Both the position numbers and the translations under genes were made by a program. The notes under the pieces were generated by a model. That model was not told the DNA's origin and did not search any database. It saw only the letters and a list, made by a program, of their open reading frames with translations. From positions 124,001 through 188,000 of the forward strand of contig JAJRRO010000093.1 of NCBI GenBank assembly GCA_024279425.1: DNA of 64,000 nucleotides, given 5' to 3'. Numbering within the stretch: position 1 is the stretch's first letter; each line of letters starts with the position of its first letter. Source of the DNA: Bacteroidota bacterium. Its GTDB lineage: Bacteria > Bacteroidota > Bacteroidia > Flavobacteriales > Flavobacteriaceae. This document shows, in pieces, positions 9,248 to 18,866 of the stretch.

Positions 9248-10123
9248 ATGTGGTCTAGTATAAAAAAAATGGGGTATTTGTTCCTAGCAGCACTGTCAAT
9301 GTTTCAGTGCGTAAGCCTTAAGACATCTTCAGAAAAGGAGGGTTGGGAAAATATATTCAACGAAAAGGACATTGATAATTGGACCACAAAAATACACCAT
9401 TATGAAACAGGCGATAATTATGGCGACACTTTTAGAGTAGAGAATGATATCATAAAAGTGCGGTATGACAATTATGAAGGTGATTTCAACGAGCGTTATG
9501 GACACCTGTATTACAACCGTCCCTATTCGTATTTTCACTTGTCCATGGAGTATCGATTTGTTGGCGAACTGCATCCGGGCGCTCCAAGTTTTACGATAAA
9601 GAACAGCGGAGTCATGTTCCACTCCCAAGATCCTAGAACGATGCCCAAGGAGCAAGATTGGCCTATTTCTGTAGAAATGCAATTCTTGGCCGGAGTCGAG
9701 GAGGGAAAATCAAGACCTACCGGGAATATGTGTTCTCCCGGCACCGATGTGGTGTATCAAGGAAGAGTCGACCCTAGACATTGCATCAATTCCACTTCTG
9801 AAACCTATTTTGGTGACCAATGGATAAAAGCCGAGCTTATTGTTTTGGGCGATTCATTGGTTACGCATTTAATCAATGGGAAAGAGGTTTTACAGTATAC
9901 CAAACCTCAAATAGGTGGTGGTGTGGCTAACCGCTATGACCCTAAAATGAAAGTAGATGGAAAACGACTTAAGGAAGGATTTATCGCCTTGCAGAGTGAA
10001 GGGCAACCCATTGATTTTAGAAAGGTTAAAATCAGAAACCTAAAGGGCTGTTTGGATCCCAAGGCGGTCAATTATGGAAAGCATTTTGTAAAATCTGACC
10101 CAGGAGTCTGTGTTTATAAGTGA
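9248..10123 (+). CDS. DUF1080 (3-keto-disaccharide hydrolase-like) lipoprotein with Cys-bracketed tail
   Basis: A 291-residue lipoprotein (signal MWSSIKKMGYLFLAALSMFQC, lipobox Cys21). The DUF1080 concanavalin-like domain covers about residues 30-265 (NSGVMFHSQDPR, ISVEMQFLAG, GFIALQSEGQPIDFRKVKIRNL). The family includes 3-keto-disaccharide hydrolases and glycan-binding proteins. The last 25 residues, GCLDPKAVNYGKHFVKSD..C, match the short 'GC-D-x-x-A-x-N-Y ... D-x-G-x-C' unit often found at the ends of Bacteroidota secreted proteins. It is divergent from the GH20 gene. Confidence 0.85.
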   Translation: MWSSIKKMGYLFLAALSMFQCVSLKTSSEKEGWENIFNEKDIDNWTTKIHHYETGDNYGDTFRVENDIIKVRYDNYEGDFNERYGHLYYNRPYSYFHLSMEYRFVGELHPGAPSFTIKNSGVMFHSQDPRTMPKEQDWPISVEMQFLAGVEEGKSRPTGNMCSPGTDVVYQGRVDPRHCINSTSETYFGDQWIKAELIVLGDSLVTHLINGKEVLQYTKPQIGGGVANRYDPKMKVDGKRLKEGFIALQSEGQPIDFRKVKIRNLKGCLDPKAVNYGKHFVKSDPGVCVYK

Positions 10124-10133
10124 GGGATATTGC

Positions 10134-11243
10134 CTATTTATCCAAAAAAGGATAGTCCGTATATCCTCTGGCCCCACCACCTCCAAAAAGGGTATGGTTA
10201 TCGGTTATTTCATTCATTTCCGCTAGTGCTGCCACCCGTTCAGGATAATCAGGATTGCTAATGTATTTTCTTCCAAAACCAACCAAGTCCACGAGATTTT
10301 TAGCCAATAGGTCATTGGCTTCTTCCGGGGTTTTATTCCCCGTGGCTATGATAGTATTTTTAAAGGCACTTCGTAACTGGACCCTAAAATCGTTTGGGAT
10401 GACTGGGGCATCATCCCAATCGGCCTCACATAAATGGATATAGGCAATATCCATGTCATTTAATTTTTGGGCTGCCACTATTATGGTTTCCAAGATTTCA
10501 GGGTCGTTCATATCCTTAAAACTAATAAAAGGGGATACCCGAACTCCAGTTTTATCATGGCCTATTTCTTGGGCTACGGCTTTGGTGATTTCCAATAGCA
10601 ATCGCATCCTATTTTCTTGGGTTCCACCATAGTTATCAGTTCGTTCATTGGAATTACTTCGCAAAAATTGATCGATCAGATAGCCATTGGCCGCATGCAG
10701 CTCTACGCCATCAAAACCGGCCAACATGGCATTTTTGGCGGCAACCCTGAATTCCTCGATTACTTGGACGATATCTTCCTGGGTCATGGCCCGGGGTTCT
10801 TCTACGGGAACGAAAGTGGCATCTCCGTTGGGCGCACCATCAAAAATATAGATTGAGGTATCCTTGGCCTTTTTAGCCGAAGGGGCAATAGGTTGAAGTC
10901 CGTTGACCTTGGAATTGGAAACGCGGCCAGCATGCCAGATCTGTAAAAATATGGTGCCGCCTTTTTTATGCACTTCCTCAGTTACCAATTTCCAACCTTC
11001 TATTTGTTCTTGACTATAAATGCCAGGTGTTTTTTCATAACCCATGCCCTGTAGGGAAACTTGGGTGGCTTCTGCAATGATCATTCCTGCCGAAATCCGT
11101 TGTCCATAATATTCTGCCATTAGGGCATTCGGTGTGTTTTTAGGTGCCGTAGCCCTTGAGCGGGTCAACGGGGGCATAATAAATCGATTTTTTAAGGAAA
11201 GCCCATTAAGGGTGTAGGTTTGGAAAAGAGGCGAATTGATCAT
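10134..11243 (-). CDS. Alkene reductase, Old Yellow Enzyme family
   Basis: A 369-residue FMN-dependent NADPH oxidoreductase of the OYE/NemA group. Recognisable are LKNRFIMPPLTRSRA, the substrate-binding FDGVELHAANGYLIDQFLRS, RTDNYGGTQENRMR and the C-terminal DLVGFGRKYISNPDYPERV. These enzymes reduce activated C=C bonds of enones and nitro compounds in the cytoplasm. Length and ends match the family. It is the first gene of a minus-strand run continued by the SnoaL-like, SDR and SMP-30 genes, though it is transcribed last of them. Gap to the NTF2-like gene is 12 bases. Confidence 0.93.
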   Translation of the reverse strand: MINSPLFQTYTLNGLSLKNRFIMPPLTRSRATAPKNTPNALMAEYYGQRISAGMIIAEATQVSLQGMGYEKTPGIYSQEQIEGWKLVTEEVHKKGGTIFLQIWHAGRVSNSKVNGLQPIAPSAKKAKDTSIYIFDGAPNGDATFVPVEEPRAMTQEDIVQVIEEFRVAAKNAMLAGFDGVELHAANGYLIDQFLRSNSNERTDNYGGTQENRMRLLLEITKAVAQEIGHDKTGVRVSPFISFKDMNDPEILETIIVAAQKLNDMDIAYIHLCEADWDDAPVIPNDFRVQLRSAFKNTIIATGNKTPEEANDLLAKNLVDLVGFGRKYISNPDYPERVAALAEMNEITDNHTLFGGGGARGYTDYPFLDK

Positions 11244-11255
11244 ATTTTTTAGGTA

Positions 11256-11702
11256 TTATTTTGGTGAACCAGCGGGCAACATATTCCGAATAGCTGCAAT
11301 TTTCCATTGATTGCCTTCCTTTTGCATTATAAAGCTACTCCACATTTTTCGAGCGCTGCCATCAGGTCGTTGAATGGTATAGCGACAGTCGACCAAGGCC
11401 ACCGTTTGATGTAAAAAACGGATGCTTTCAATAGTCAGGGTACGGGAGCCCCGATTCTGCGTAGAACTTTGTACCATTCCTTTAAGTGATTCTACAAATC
11501 CTTTTCGCCATACTCCTGAGGATACCAACTGGTCGATTTCGTTCGTCAATATCTTACTAAGTAAAACGGTGTCCTTGGTTTCCCGGGCCTGTGCGTATTG
11601 ATCAATCAGCGTACGGATGGCCCGCTCTTTTACGGTTTGTTGGCCAGACAGCACTGATGAGGTCAGGCACAATGCAAGAATCAAATGATAGGTGTTTTTC
11701 AT
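11256..11702 (-). CDS. SnoaL/NTF2-like protein, exported
   Basis: A 148-residue protein with a signal peptide (MKNTYHLILALCLTSSVLSGQQ). A nuclear transport factor 2-like cone fold follows: an N-terminal helix (ERAIRTLIDQYAQARETKD), a central VALVDCRYTIQRPDGSARKMWSSFIMQKEG and the ending WKIAAIRNMLP, the pattern of SgcJ/EcaC-type proteins. No catalytic role can be assigned. It sits between the OYE and SDR genes with gaps of about 12 bases, so it is probably in the same operon. Confidence 0.8.
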   Translation of the reverse strand: MKNTYHLILALCLTSSVLSGQQTVKERAIRTLIDQYAQARETKDTVLLSKILTNEIDQLVSSGVWRKGFVESLKGMVQSSTQNRGSRTLTIESIRFLHQTVALVDCRYTIQRPDGSARKMWSSFIMQKEGNQWKIAAIRNMLPAGSPK

Positions 11703-11713
11703 GGTTTACGTTA

Positions 11714-12505
11714 TCAAGTTTCCTGATCCAAATCTTCCGGATATTTCCCAGCAGTAGTCCATCCACCATCTACAGCTATGGTTTGGCCATTTATATGATC
11801 GGCTTCGTCCGACAGTAAAAAAAGACAAGTCTTTGCAATATCCTCTGGCTTGCCCACCCTTCCATTGGGATTAACCTTGGCCCAAATACCTTCATAATCT
11901 GGTTGCTCCAGGGCGGTTCGTTCGGTCAAGGTTGCCCCAGGGGACACAACATTGATATTGATACCGAGATTTCCCAATTCATAGGCCAAATTAATGGCCA
12001 TCATTCGAAGAGCAGCCTTGGTCATACCATAAGCCGTTAAATGGCGATACGCCCTAATACCTACTTGGGAAGACATTAATACTATTTTGCCGCCGGAACC
12101 TTGTTTTATCATTTCTTGGGCAGCTCGCTGTACCAAGAAAAAAGCTCCTTGTAAATTCAGGTTAATGACCTTTTGAAAATCGTCAGGCTTAAATTTAAAA
12201 AAATCACCGAATAAGGTCATACCGGCATTGGGAACCACAAAATCGACCCTGCCAAAATGTTCCAAGGTGAAATCTACCATCGTGTTGATGGTTGCCACGT
12301 CGCCCGCATCACCTGCAAAGGCCAGGCAATTATCTGGATTATCCTTACCAAGATTCGCAGCAGCAGCTTGGGCCACCCTGACATCAAGATCGTTCAAGAC
12401 TACTTTAGTACCTGCCGCAAGTAAGGCCGTGACTATGGAGTAACCAATACCTTCACCTGCGCCTGTTATAATGGCAACTTTATTTTTTAAACCCGAATAC
12501 TTCAT
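11714..12505 (-). CDS. Short-chain dehydrogenase/reductase
   Basis: A 263-residue classical SDR. The nucleotide-binding motif is TGAGEGIG near residue 12. NAG is in VVPNAGMTLFG, the catalytic Ser is in VLMSSQVG, YxxxK is in YGMTKAALR, and VDGGW is at the end. The open frame reaches 12559, but the ATG at 12505 places the Rossmann motif at the usual distance; it overlaps the end of the SMP-30 gene by 26 bases, suggesting translational coupling. The substrate is unknown; next to a gluconolactonase, a sugar or polyol is plausible (inference). Confidence 0.9.
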   Translation of the reverse strand: MKYSGLKNKVAIITGAGEGIGYSIVTALLAAGTKVVLNDLDVRVAQAAAANLGKDNPDNCLAFAGDAGDVATINTMVDFTLEHFGRVDFVVPNAGMTLFGDFFKFKPDDFQKVINLNLQGAFFLVQRAAQEMIKQGSGGKIVLMSSQVGIRAYRHLTAYGMTKAALRMMAINLAYELGNLGININVVSPGATLTERTALEQPDYEGIWAKVNPNGRVGKPEDIAKTCLFLLSDEADHINGQTIAVDGGWTTAGKYPEDLDQET

Positions 12506-13397
12506 TCTTATTTTTAAAATAGCTAGTGGCAATCCCTGAAACTTTTGATTTGTGGGCAAAAAGCCCTCCGCTTAAAGGAGAATTTTTCAATTGCTCTTTG
12601 GTCATACCACTTCTTGCTGTAGTAATATACAAAGTATTTAGATTTTCACCCCCAAAACAGCAAGATGTAACATAGGGGGCGTTTACTTCAACAATTTCAA
12701 TAACCTTCGCGGAGATGGGGTTCCATCGTCTAACACAAGAAGCTCCCCAATGGGCAATCCATAACATTCCTTCGGCATCAATACACATGCCATCGGCACC
12801 ACCATAGGATTTTGGAATTTCGAACAAAACTTTTTTATCAGAGATATCACCGGTTTCAACATCATATGCATAGCGATATACCACATATTCGGTGGTATCT
12901 ATGAAATAAAACCACTTATGATCGGGAGACCATGCCATTCCGTTCGATATTGTTGTTCCAGGAATTTGCAATGTTGTTTTAAAAGCCTTGTCAATCCGAA
13001 ATAAATTCCCTGAGTTTGGTTTAAACGCCTTGTGCATTGTACCAATCCAAAAATTACCCTTGGGGTCGACCTTACCATCGTTCATTCGCATTTTGGGGTT
13101 CTCATTTTCCAAAACACCAAGCGGGATGGTTTTTCGGGTTGCAAAGTTGAAAGTGGCCAAACCAGATTCCATGGCAAGAAGCATGTTTCCATCTGCCAAT
13201 GGAACTGCCGCCCCAATCATTTCCTCAAAATTCCAAGTGTAATGCTGTTGACTGGATGGATTATAACTATGCAGCTTACATCCTTCGATATCAACCCAGA
13301 AAAGAAGCTCTTTGTTTTGATCCCACACCGGCCCCTCACCCAAAATGGATTTATGGTCAAAGAGTACGTTGGCTTTATGGATTTTGATTTTAGGCAT
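12480..13397 (-). CDS. SMP-30/gluconolactonase family protein
   Basis: A 305-residue six-bladed propeller lactonase. The opening LGEGPVWDQNKELLFWVDIEG supplies the metal-binding Glu, and RMNDGKVDPKGNFWIGTMH, NGMAWSPDHKWFYFIDT and ADGMCIDAEGMLWIAHWG are the conserved Asn/Asp metal-ligand segments. These proteins open sugar lactones using a divalent metal. There is no signal peptide, so it is cytoplasmic. It is the upstream gene of the SDR pair, giving a plausible oxidise-then-hydrolyse sequence on a sugar. Confidence 0.92.
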   Translation of the reverse strand: MPKIKIHKANVLFDHKSILGEGPVWDQNKELLFWVDIEGCKLHSYNPSSQQHYTWNFEEMIGAAVPLADGNMLLAMESGLATFNFATRKTIPLGVLENENPKMRMNDGKVDPKGNFWIGTMHKAFKPNSGNLFRIDKAFKTTLQIPGTTISNGMAWSPDHKWFYFIDTTEYVVYRYAYDVETGDISDKKVLFEIPKSYGGADGMCIDAEGMLWIAHWGASCVRRWNPISAKVIEIVEVNAPYVTSCCFGGENLNTLYITTARSGMTKEQLKNSPLSGGLFAHKSKVSGIATSYFKNKNEVFGFKK

Positions 13398-13463
13398 CTG
13401 CCGGAGGATCTTTCAAAGGATCACTTTGCTTTGTTTGTGAACTTGTTTTATATAAAAAGGGGC

Positions 13464-15098
13464 TTATTGCAGAATAGCTGAGTATTTACCTTCGTTGGCC
13501 AGAAGCTCAGTGGCTGCTAAAATAGCCTCATCATGAGTAAGGTAATATTGGTAAAGTCCTTCTCTATAGAAGTATCTTTTTACAATTTCATCTTCCAATT
13601 TCTTTTGGATTCCCTTTTGGTGTTTGTCCAAGGCATTGAATTTACTTTTTTCAATTTCGATTAAAAGCGATTTGTAATGCTCTTGAACTGCGGCCCCAAA
13701 AATTTCTTCGCTCTCATTTTCCATGGCTTCTTTAAGTGCCTTTTCCGCTTTGGTTTCATAGGAGAAATCGGAGTGGGACACAAAATTTTTAAAAGCGTTG
13801 AAATCGCTATTGGAAAAAGTTAGGTCCACTACTTTTTCCAACTTGTTTTTGTAGTGATAATCAGTTGCATAATCGAAGATGACATTGTTTTGCACCAATG
13901 CCTTTGTCAACGAATTTGTATTCAATTCATCAATGACAATATCGGGTAACACACCACCGCCATCCTGTACCTTGCGCCCGTTGCGGGTTTTAAATTCATT
14001 GAATCGGGTATTGCGTACGGCTTTACCATTTTCATCTCTGTTCCAATAGTCCAATGATTGAATGCACCTTCCCGAGGAAGTATAATATCGGCTTATGGTT
14101 ACCTTGAGCTGCGTGCCATACGTCAATTTCATGGGTCTTTGTACGAGACCTTTTCCGAAACTTCGTGCGCCCATAATTACCGCACGATCCAAATCTTGAA
14201 GACTTCCCGATACTATTTCACTGGCCGAGGCACTGTTGCCATTAACTAAGATAACTAATGCAATTTCCAGATCTACCGCCTTGTTTCTGGTCCTATATTC
14301 CGAGTTGAACTTTTTTACTTTCGATTTCGTGGTGACGATCAATTCTCCCTTCGGAACGAACAAATTGGTTACCTTTATTGCTTCTGACAACAATCCGCCA
14401 GGATTACCACGTAAGTCCAGAATGATTTTTTCCGCACCTTTTCCCTTTAAATCAATCAATGCCGATTTGGTCTGTGAAGACGCTTTCGCATTGAATTTTG
14501 AAAGAACAATATACCCTGTCTTATCATCGACCATTTTGTAAAACGGAACGGCATTAACCTCTATGGCCTCACGTTTTATCGAAGTGGTATTTAACTTTCC
14601 CTGTCTTTTATACGTTATTGCCACGGAAGAATTATTGGCTCCTTTCAATAATTCACTGGCATTGTCATCGAAATCGGAAACATTGATATCGCCGATTTTG
14701 ATAATCTCATCGCCTGCCTTGAGGCCGGCCTTGTCCGCAGGATAACCCTTATATGGCTCTATAACCAATAGCCTATCTTCATATGAACGTACCAATGCTC
14801 CAATACCCGAATATTCACCAGCGTTGTTGATTTTATAGGCTTCGACATCCTGTTCATTCAGGAATTTGGTATATGGATCCAGTTCATTGAGCATGTTTTT
14901 AATCGCGGTATCCATGAGCTCTGCAGGATTTGTCTCATCTACATAATTCATGTTCAACTCCTTAAATAGGGTTGTGAAGATTTCTATTTGCTTGGCGATT
15001 TCAAAGAAATCGCTCTTAAAACTACTTCCAACGATTAAAAAGGTAATCGCCAATACCGGAACCAGCACTCTATTTTTAATCAACTTTTGCATCATCAA
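13464..15098 (-). CDS. S41 family C-terminal processing peptidase
   Basis: A 544-residue CtpA/tail-specific protease type serine peptidase. A signal anchor (residues 1-25) is followed by an N-terminal helical part, a PDZ domain (about 85-170, YSGIGALVRSYEDRLLVIEPY ... GDEIIKIGD) and the S41 catalytic core. The nucleophile is in NGNSASASEIVSGSLQD and the Lys is in GARSFGKGLVQ. A C-terminal helical extension completes it. It processes or degrades periplasmic proteins. Its start overlaps the end of rnpA by 23 bases, so the two are co-transcribed. Confidence 0.93.
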   Translation of the reverse strand: MMMQKLIKNRVLVPVLAITFLIVGSSFKSDFFEIAKQIEIFTTLFKELNMNYVDETNPAELMDTAIKNMLNELDPYTKFLNEQDVEAYKINNAGEYSGIGALVRSYEDRLLVIEPYKGYPADKAGLKAGDEIIKIGDINVSDFDDNASELLKGANNSSVAITYKRQGKLNTTSIKREAIEVNAVPFYKMVDDKTGYIVLSKFNAKASSQTKSALIDLKGKGAEKIILDLRGNPGGLLSEAIKVTNLFVPKGELIVTTKSKVKKFNSEYRTRNKAVDLEIALVILVNGNSASASEIVSGSLQDLDRAVIMGARSFGKGLVQRPMKLTYGTQLKVTISRYYTSSGRCIQSLDYWNRDENGKAVRNTRFNEFKTRNGRKVQDGGGVLPDIVIDELNTNSLTKALVQNNVIFDYATDYHYKNKLEKVVDLTFSNSDFNAFKNFVSHSDFSYETKAEKALKEAMENESEEIFGAAVQEHYKSLLIEIEKSKFNALDKHQKGIQKKLEDEIVKRYFYREGLYQYYLTHDEAILAATELLANEGKYSAILQ

Positions 15099-15501
15099 TC
15101 TTTTTTAGAAATTTTCGAAGTACTATTTGCATGCTCTTTTCCACCTGGTGGTAGTGGGGCATTTCTTTCCCAAGATATAAAATTAGAAACGCAAAGCTTC
15201 CTGCACTATTGTTAAAAACCAGATGTTTGTTCAATCGATAGCTTTCCCTAAGGAGCCTTTTGATGCGATTTCTTTCCACTGCACTCTTAAAATTCTTTTT
15301 AGGAACAGCAACACCTGCCTTGACTTTTACACCTGCCCGAGAATCAATTTTAAGATAAAAAAGCCTTAATGGAAAATCGGAAAGACTTTTCCCTTCCTTG
15401 AAAAGCTGTTCTATCAACTTTTTACCCTTTAACTTTTCTTTTTTGGGAAATGAAAAATCTGGGTTGGACAGATGGTTATATGGAATGATTTTATTCTTCA
15501 A
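15076..15501 (-). CDS. rnpA: Ribonuclease P protein component
   Basis: A 141-residue basic protein. It has the RNase P protein signature FKSAVERNRIKRLLRESYRLNK (about residues 75-96) after FPLRLFYLK and KAGVAVPKKNF. It binds RNase P RNA and helps remove 5' leaders from pre-tRNAs. Here it precedes the S41 protease gene rather than following rpmH, an arrangement seen in Flavobacteriaceae (family knowledge). Confidence 0.95.
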   Translation of the reverse strand: MKNKIIPYNHLSNPDFSFPKKEKLKGKKLIEQLFKEGKSLSDFPLRLFYLKIDSRAGVKVKAGVAVPKKNFKSAVERNRIKRLLRESYRLNKHLVFNNSAGSFAFLILYLGKEMPHYHQVEKSMQIVLRKFLKKIDDAKVD

Positions 15502-15771
15502 AGAAAGTTAGGGTTTTAGGAGGATTCTTCTGTAACATCCCTAAAGTCCTCTCAAGGGGACATTACTAGAGGTCAATATTTTATTCCTTTTAGAGATACA
15601 AATAATAAACAATCCATCAGGACATTTTTCATATTGTCCTGTAAAAGTAGTTAAAAAATAACGGCAGGGGTTTTATGACATTTGTCATTTGCAAAAGAGT
15701 TAAAGGGCTATATCTTGCTCTAAATTACGTCCGCCTCGTTTTTGGAGCAGAGGGACTTTAAAAGAAAGACA

Positions 15772-17628
15772 ATGGGAGAATCGAATGTTAAAAAATTATT
15801 GGAAAGCTCTGAAAAGGTGCATTATATAAAACAGTTGATGGCCGATATAAAGGCACTTGAATATATGTTGGAAAACAAGATGTTCGAGAAAGAGACTCTG
15901 AGAATAGGTCTTGAACAAGAATTTTGTCTGGTAAACCAAGAATGGGAACCCTCGAACAATGCGGAAAAAATTTTGGAGGCCTTGGATGAAAAACATTTTA
16001 CTTCTGAACTTGCCTTATATAACCTTGAGATTAATTTAGATCCTTTGGAATTAAAGGGAAACTGTTTCTCACAGCTACATAACAATTTGAAAAGCTTGCT
16101 GGATGATGCTAAGGAAGTTGCGGCAAAACACAATACAAAAATCATGCTTACCGGGATTCTACCAACGATACGTACCAAACATTTGAGGTTATCGTATATG
16201 ACCCCTATAGAACGCTACAGGGTTCTGAATGAGGCCATTAAGGAAGTTCGGAAAAATGATATTGAACTGCATATTAAAGGTGTTGATGAATTGAACCTAA
16301 AACACGATTCAATTCTTTATGAAGGTTGTAATACCAGTTTTCAATCCCATTTGCAAATTGACCCTGATGATTTTGCAGACACTTACAACTGGGCTCAGGC
16401 CATAGCAGGACCAATACTTTCTATATGTACCAACTCTCCTTTGCTGATGGGACGTGAATTGTGGGAAGAGACCCGGATTGCCTTGTTTGCCCAAAGTATA
16501 GATACTAGGGCAAGTACCTTTATTTTGAATGAAAGAGAACCTAGGGTTGGTTTTGGCAATGATTGGGCCAAAGGCTCAGTAGTAGACTTTTTCAAAGACT
16601 CGGTTATCAGGTTTAGAAGCCTTGTGAGTTCAGAGTTTGAAACCGATAGTTTGTTGGATCTTCAAGAGGGTAGAACCCCAAAACTTAAAGCATTGAAACT
16701 ACACAATGGAACCGTTTATAAGTGGAATAGGATTTGTTATGGAACAACCGATGGCAAACCTCACATTCGTATTGAGAATAGGTATATTCCTTCAGGTCCT
16801 TCAACAGAAGATGAAATTGCAAATATGATGTTTTGGGTAGGGGTCATGAAAGGTAGGCCCAAAGAATTTGATAATATCCATACCAAAATGGACTTTAAAG
16901 ATGTTAAGAGCAATTTCTTTAATGCCGCAAGGTATGGTATGGCCGCACAATTTTATTGGGATGGCAAGTTGGTTTCAAGCCAGGATTTATTGTTAGATCA
17001 TTTGTTACCTATGGCTTACAGGGGATTATATAGCATGAAAATTGCTCCTGCCGATGCGGAGCGTTATCTATCGATTATTAAAAATAGGATTAAGTCTAGG
17101 AATGGTTCGAGATGGATGATTGAGGGGTTTCGCAAATTAAAAAGGAACTACAAAACCCCTGATGCGTTAAAAATACTCACGGCAACGATTTATGAAAGAC
17201 AGGAAAGGGGATATAATATAGATGCTTGGCAATTGCCAAGGGGAGATGAGTTCATAGTCCCCAGGGATAATAGAAAGGTGGGCGAACGGATGAACATAAA
17301 AACCATAACTGCTCAGGAAAATGATAGTATGGAGCTGGTTTTGAGAATGATGCAGTGGAAAAACATACACCACGTTCCCATTCTCAATAGTCATTTGGAT
17401 TTGGCGGGATTATTGACATGGACCGATGTGGGCAAATATTTGGACAGGCCTGAAAAACTTGAGGAAAGTATACAGAATATCATGCAGAGGGAGTTGATTA
17501 CCGCCACTCCCGAGACACCTTTGGAAGAGGCCAAGACCTTAATGGAAACAAATGGAATACACTGTCTACCTGTTATACGCGGTAAAAAGCTGGTTGGCAT
17601 TATAACTTCCAACGACTTTAAGGTATGA
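15772..17628 (+). CDS. GCS2-type carboxylate-amine ligase fused to a CBS domain pair
   Basis: A 618-residue protein. The first 470 residues resemble glutamate-cysteine ligase family 2/carboxylate-amine ligases (RIGLEQEFCLVNQEWEPS with the Glu-x-Glu type metal motif, LEINLDPLELKG, NTSFQSHLQID, RIENRYIPSGPS). The last 130 residues are two CBS motifs (MNIKTITAQENDSMELVLRMM and ELITATPETPLEEAKTLMETNG ... GIITSNDF), which usually bind adenosine nucleotides and regulate. The frame opens at a TTG at 15742, but the ATG at 15772 is preferred. It overlaps the next gene by 4 bases (ATGA), a translationally coupled pair. The substrate is not known. Confidence 0.88.
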   Translation: MGESNVKKLLESSEKVHYIKQLMADIKALEYMLENKMFEKETLRIGLEQEFCLVNQEWEPSNNAEKILEALDEKHFTSELALYNLEINLDPLELKGNCFSQLHNNLKSLLDDAKEVAAKHNTKIMLTGILPTIRTKHLRLSYMTPIERYRVLNEAIKEVRKNDIELHIKGVDELNLKHDSILYEGCNTSFQSHLQIDPDDFADTYNWAQAIAGPILSICTNSPLLMGRELWEETRIALFAQSIDTRASTFILNEREPRVGFGNDWAKGSVVDFFKDSVIRFRSLVSSEFETDSLLDLQEGRTPKLKALKLHNGTVYKWNRICYGTTDGKPHIRIENRYIPSGPSTEDEIANMMFWVGVMKGRPKEFDNIHTKMDFKDVKSNFFNAARYGMAAQFYWDGKLVSSQDLLLDHLLPMAYRGLYSMKIAPADAERYLSIIKNRIKSRNGSRWMIEGFRKLKRNYKTPDALKILTATIYERQERGYNIDAWQLPRGDEFIVPRDNRKVGERMNIKTITAQENDSMELVLRMMQWKNIHHVPILNSHLDLAGLLTWTDVGKYLDRPEKLEESIQNIMQRELITATPETPLEEAKTLMETNGIHCLPVIRGKKLVGIITSNDFKV

Positions 17629-18851
17629 ATAGAACCCCAATTCAGGATATAGAGGTAAATGCTGTCCGAATTATTGGTCATATTCAAGGGAGCGCAAGGG
17701 GGCCAACCTTACTTTTCTTTGGAGGGATTCATGGCAATGAACAGTCTGGGGTTACAGCTTTAGAACATATATTTTGCGAATTGAAGGAAAAACCATTGCC
17801 TTGTAATGGATCTGTTTATGGCATTCGGGGGAATTTGCCAGCATTGTTTCAAGGAAAGAGATTTCTGGAGAAGGACCTAAACCGATTGTGGACCAAAAGT
17901 AAAATTGAAAAAATCAGAAATAAATTAGATCGTTATCGTTCATTGGAGGAGACGGAATTGGTTATTCTTTATGATTTGATTTCAAAAATCCTTGAAAAAG
18001 AACAAGGCCCTTTTTATTTTATTGATTTACACACGACTTCAAGTAAAACATTGCCATTTATTACAATCAATGACGCTTTGATCAATCGTAGGTTTTCAAA
18101 GTTATTCCCCGTACCTATTATTTTGGGAATAGAGGAATATCTTGATGGCCCCCTTCTTAGTTTTGTCAATTCGAAAGGATATGTGTCCTTAGGGTTTGAA
18201 TCAGGACAGCATACAGAGGAAACAGCGATTAAAAATAGCATAGCCTTTATTTGGTTGACCATGGCATTCAGCGGCTTTTTAAATGAGTCCAAGGGACTAA
18301 ATTTCAAAAAACAGTATAGCCAACTTCAAAATTCAGCTGAAGGAAATACAAGTTTTTATGAGATTGTATATCGCCATCCTATCTATGATATTGGGGAATT
18401 TAAGATGATGGAAGGTTTCAAAAGTTTTGATGAAGTTGATGAAGGCACTCCTTTGGCTTTAGAAAATGATAAGTTTCTAATGACTGAAAAAGATACTATA
18501 ATATTCATGCCCTTATACCAAGAACAGGGAGAGGAAGGCTTTTTCCTGATTCAAAAAATACCATTACTGGCCCTAGCTCTGTCTGCTGCTTTACGGAGAA
18601 TCAAGTTTGGTTCACTGCTTCATATTTTGCCAGGGGTCTCCTGGGCAAATGGCGAAAAAGATTCTCTCTTGGTAAATACAAAAATCGCGCAATTTTTCAC
18701 TAAATCTTTTTTTCACCTTTTGGGGTATAGGAAAAGGGTTTTGGACAAGACGCATTTCGCCATGAGCAATAGGGAACATACCGCTAAAAATGATATGTAC
18801 AGGAATACGTGGTGGTACAGAATTACTACCAACAAATCTATCAGAGGCTAG
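17625..18851 (+). CDS. Succinylglutamate desuccinylase/aspartoacylase family zinc deacylase
   Basis: A 408-residue M14-like zinc hydrolase of the AstE/AspA family. The zinc motif GGIHGNEQSG (His and Glu) is near residue 33, the conserved RGNLPA and RFLEKDLNRLW follow, and the third ligand is in FIDLHTTSS. The C-terminal part is a beta-rich domain typical of the family but longer. Members cleave N-acyl amino acids. Coupling to the GCS2-CBS ligase suggests that the pair makes and breaks an amide-linked metabolite (inference). Confidence 0.88.
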   Translation: MNRTPIQDIEVNAVRIIGHIQGSARGPTLLFFGGIHGNEQSGVTALEHIFCELKEKPLPCNGSVYGIRGNLPALFQGKRFLEKDLNRLWTKSKIEKIRNKLDRYRSLEETELVILYDLISKILEKEQGPFYFIDLHTTSSKTLPFITINDALINRRFSKLFPVPIILGIEEYLDGPLLSFVNSKGYVSLGFESGQHTEETAIKNSIAFIWLTMAFSGFLNESKGLNFKKQYSQLQNSAEGNTSFYEIVYRHPIYDIGEFKMMEGFKSFDEVDEGTPLALENDKFLMTEKDTIIFMPLYQEQGEEGFFLIQKIPLLALALSAALRRIKFGSLLHILPGVSWANGEKDSLLVNTKIAQFFTKSFFHLLGYRKRVLDKTHFAMSNREHTAKNDMYRNTWWYRITTNKSIRG

Positions 18852-18866
18852 ATATAGTATTGCTCT

